Positions 5,897-6,062 of a DNA stretch of 6,062 nt are shown in pieces. Source of the stretch: Acidobacteriota bacterium (lineage in GTDB: Bacteria; Acidobacteriota; Terriglobia; Acidiferrales; UBA7541). The position numbers and the translations under genes were made by a program. The stretch spans positions 1 through 6,062 of the forward strand of contig QHYO01000089.1 in the NCBI GenBank assembly GCA_003224135.1. The letters are read 5' to 3'. A model generated the notes under the pieces. That model did no database searches, was not told the DNA's origin, and saw nothing but the letters and a program-made list of their open reading frames with translations. How positions within the stretch are numbered: the first letter of the stretch is position 1; every line of letters starts with the position of its first letter.

Positions 5897-6062
5897 CTAT
5901 CCGACGCTGCCTTCCAGACTGACGCCAAGCAGCTTCTGCGCCTCAACCGCAAATTCCATCGGCAGCTCGCGAAACACGCGTTTGCAGAATCCATTCACGA
6001 TCATCGATACAGCGTCCTCTGTCTTCAGACCGCGCTGCCGGAGATAAAAAAGCTGGTCATCG
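5897..6062 (-). CDS. sufB: SufB, Fe-S scaffold protein, C-terminal end (partial)
   Basis: The minus strand is open from the right edge to a TAG at 5897-5899. It encodes the last 54 residues, starting [18 protein letters not shown] and containing [19 protein letters not shown]. This is the conserved C-terminal helical region of SufB, the main scaffold subunit on which the cluster is built. Its [11 protein letters not shown] motif is paralogous to the EDQALFYLRTRG motif in the SufD tail. The rest of the gene, more than 400 codons in typical members, lies beyond the window, so its catalytic residues and any upstream regulator cannot be seen. Confidence 0.93.
   Translation of the reverse strand, partial: DDQLFYLRQRGLKTEDAVSMIVNGFCKRVFRELPMEFAVEAQKLLGVSLEGSVG

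Noticed and set aside
1459..6062. A new defence or mobile system hidden in the window
   Set aside because: Every gene from 1459 to the right edge is a standard SUF component in normal order; no transposase, phage, toxin-antitoxin or repeat array signs were seen.

Overview
This window is dominated by a SUF iron-sulfur cluster assembly operon on the minus strand. Read in the direction of transcription, from the right edge to the left, it holds the last 54 codons of sufB, then complete sufC, sufD, sufS and sufU, then a sufT-type gene with an MIP18/DUF59 domain. The genes are packed tightly: 12 bp between sufB and sufC, 23 bp between sufC and sufD, a 4-base ATGA overlap between sufD and sufS, a 1-base TGATG overlap between sufS and sufU, and 36 bp between sufU and sufT. 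SufB, SufC and SufD would form the SufBC2D scaffold and ATPase. SufS and SufU would supply persulfide sulfur. SufT is an accessory factor linked to cluster maturation. No sufA or sufE is visible.

The most notable abnormality is in sufD. The reading frame matches SufD up to Lys347, then shifts frame, and the conserved C-terminal tail resumes one base later. By comparison with family members recalled from memory, about 34 codons (roughly 101 nt) are missing at the junction. The missing part includes the segment carrying the Cys/His site proposed to work in cluster assembly. The junction lies in the loop of a perfect 6-bp inverted repeat. The downstream ATGA coupling to sufS is intact, so this is either a very recent mutation or a consensus/assembly error.

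Left of the operon (about 620-1350) are two minus-strand genes, each with a good ribosome binding site: a 141-residue protein made of two CBS domains, and a 71-residue cysteine-containing small protein. They are followed, convergently, by plus-strand material at 1-610. That region holds what looks like a frameshifted remnant of a small DUF5818-like secreted-protein family, then a proline-rich miniprotein whose best start is a GTG at 411. I could not assign anything firm in bases 1-240.

The sufBCDSU-sufT order, moderate-to-high GC content, and the DUF5818-like and proline-rich small proteins suggest a soil-type Acidobacteriota genome, possibly from a metagenome. This is inference; there is no rRNA or other phylogenetic marker here. 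I see no tRNA, rRNA, CRISPR array or mobile element. I found no clearly new multi-gene system; the points worth a second look are the broken sufD and the small left-hand genes.
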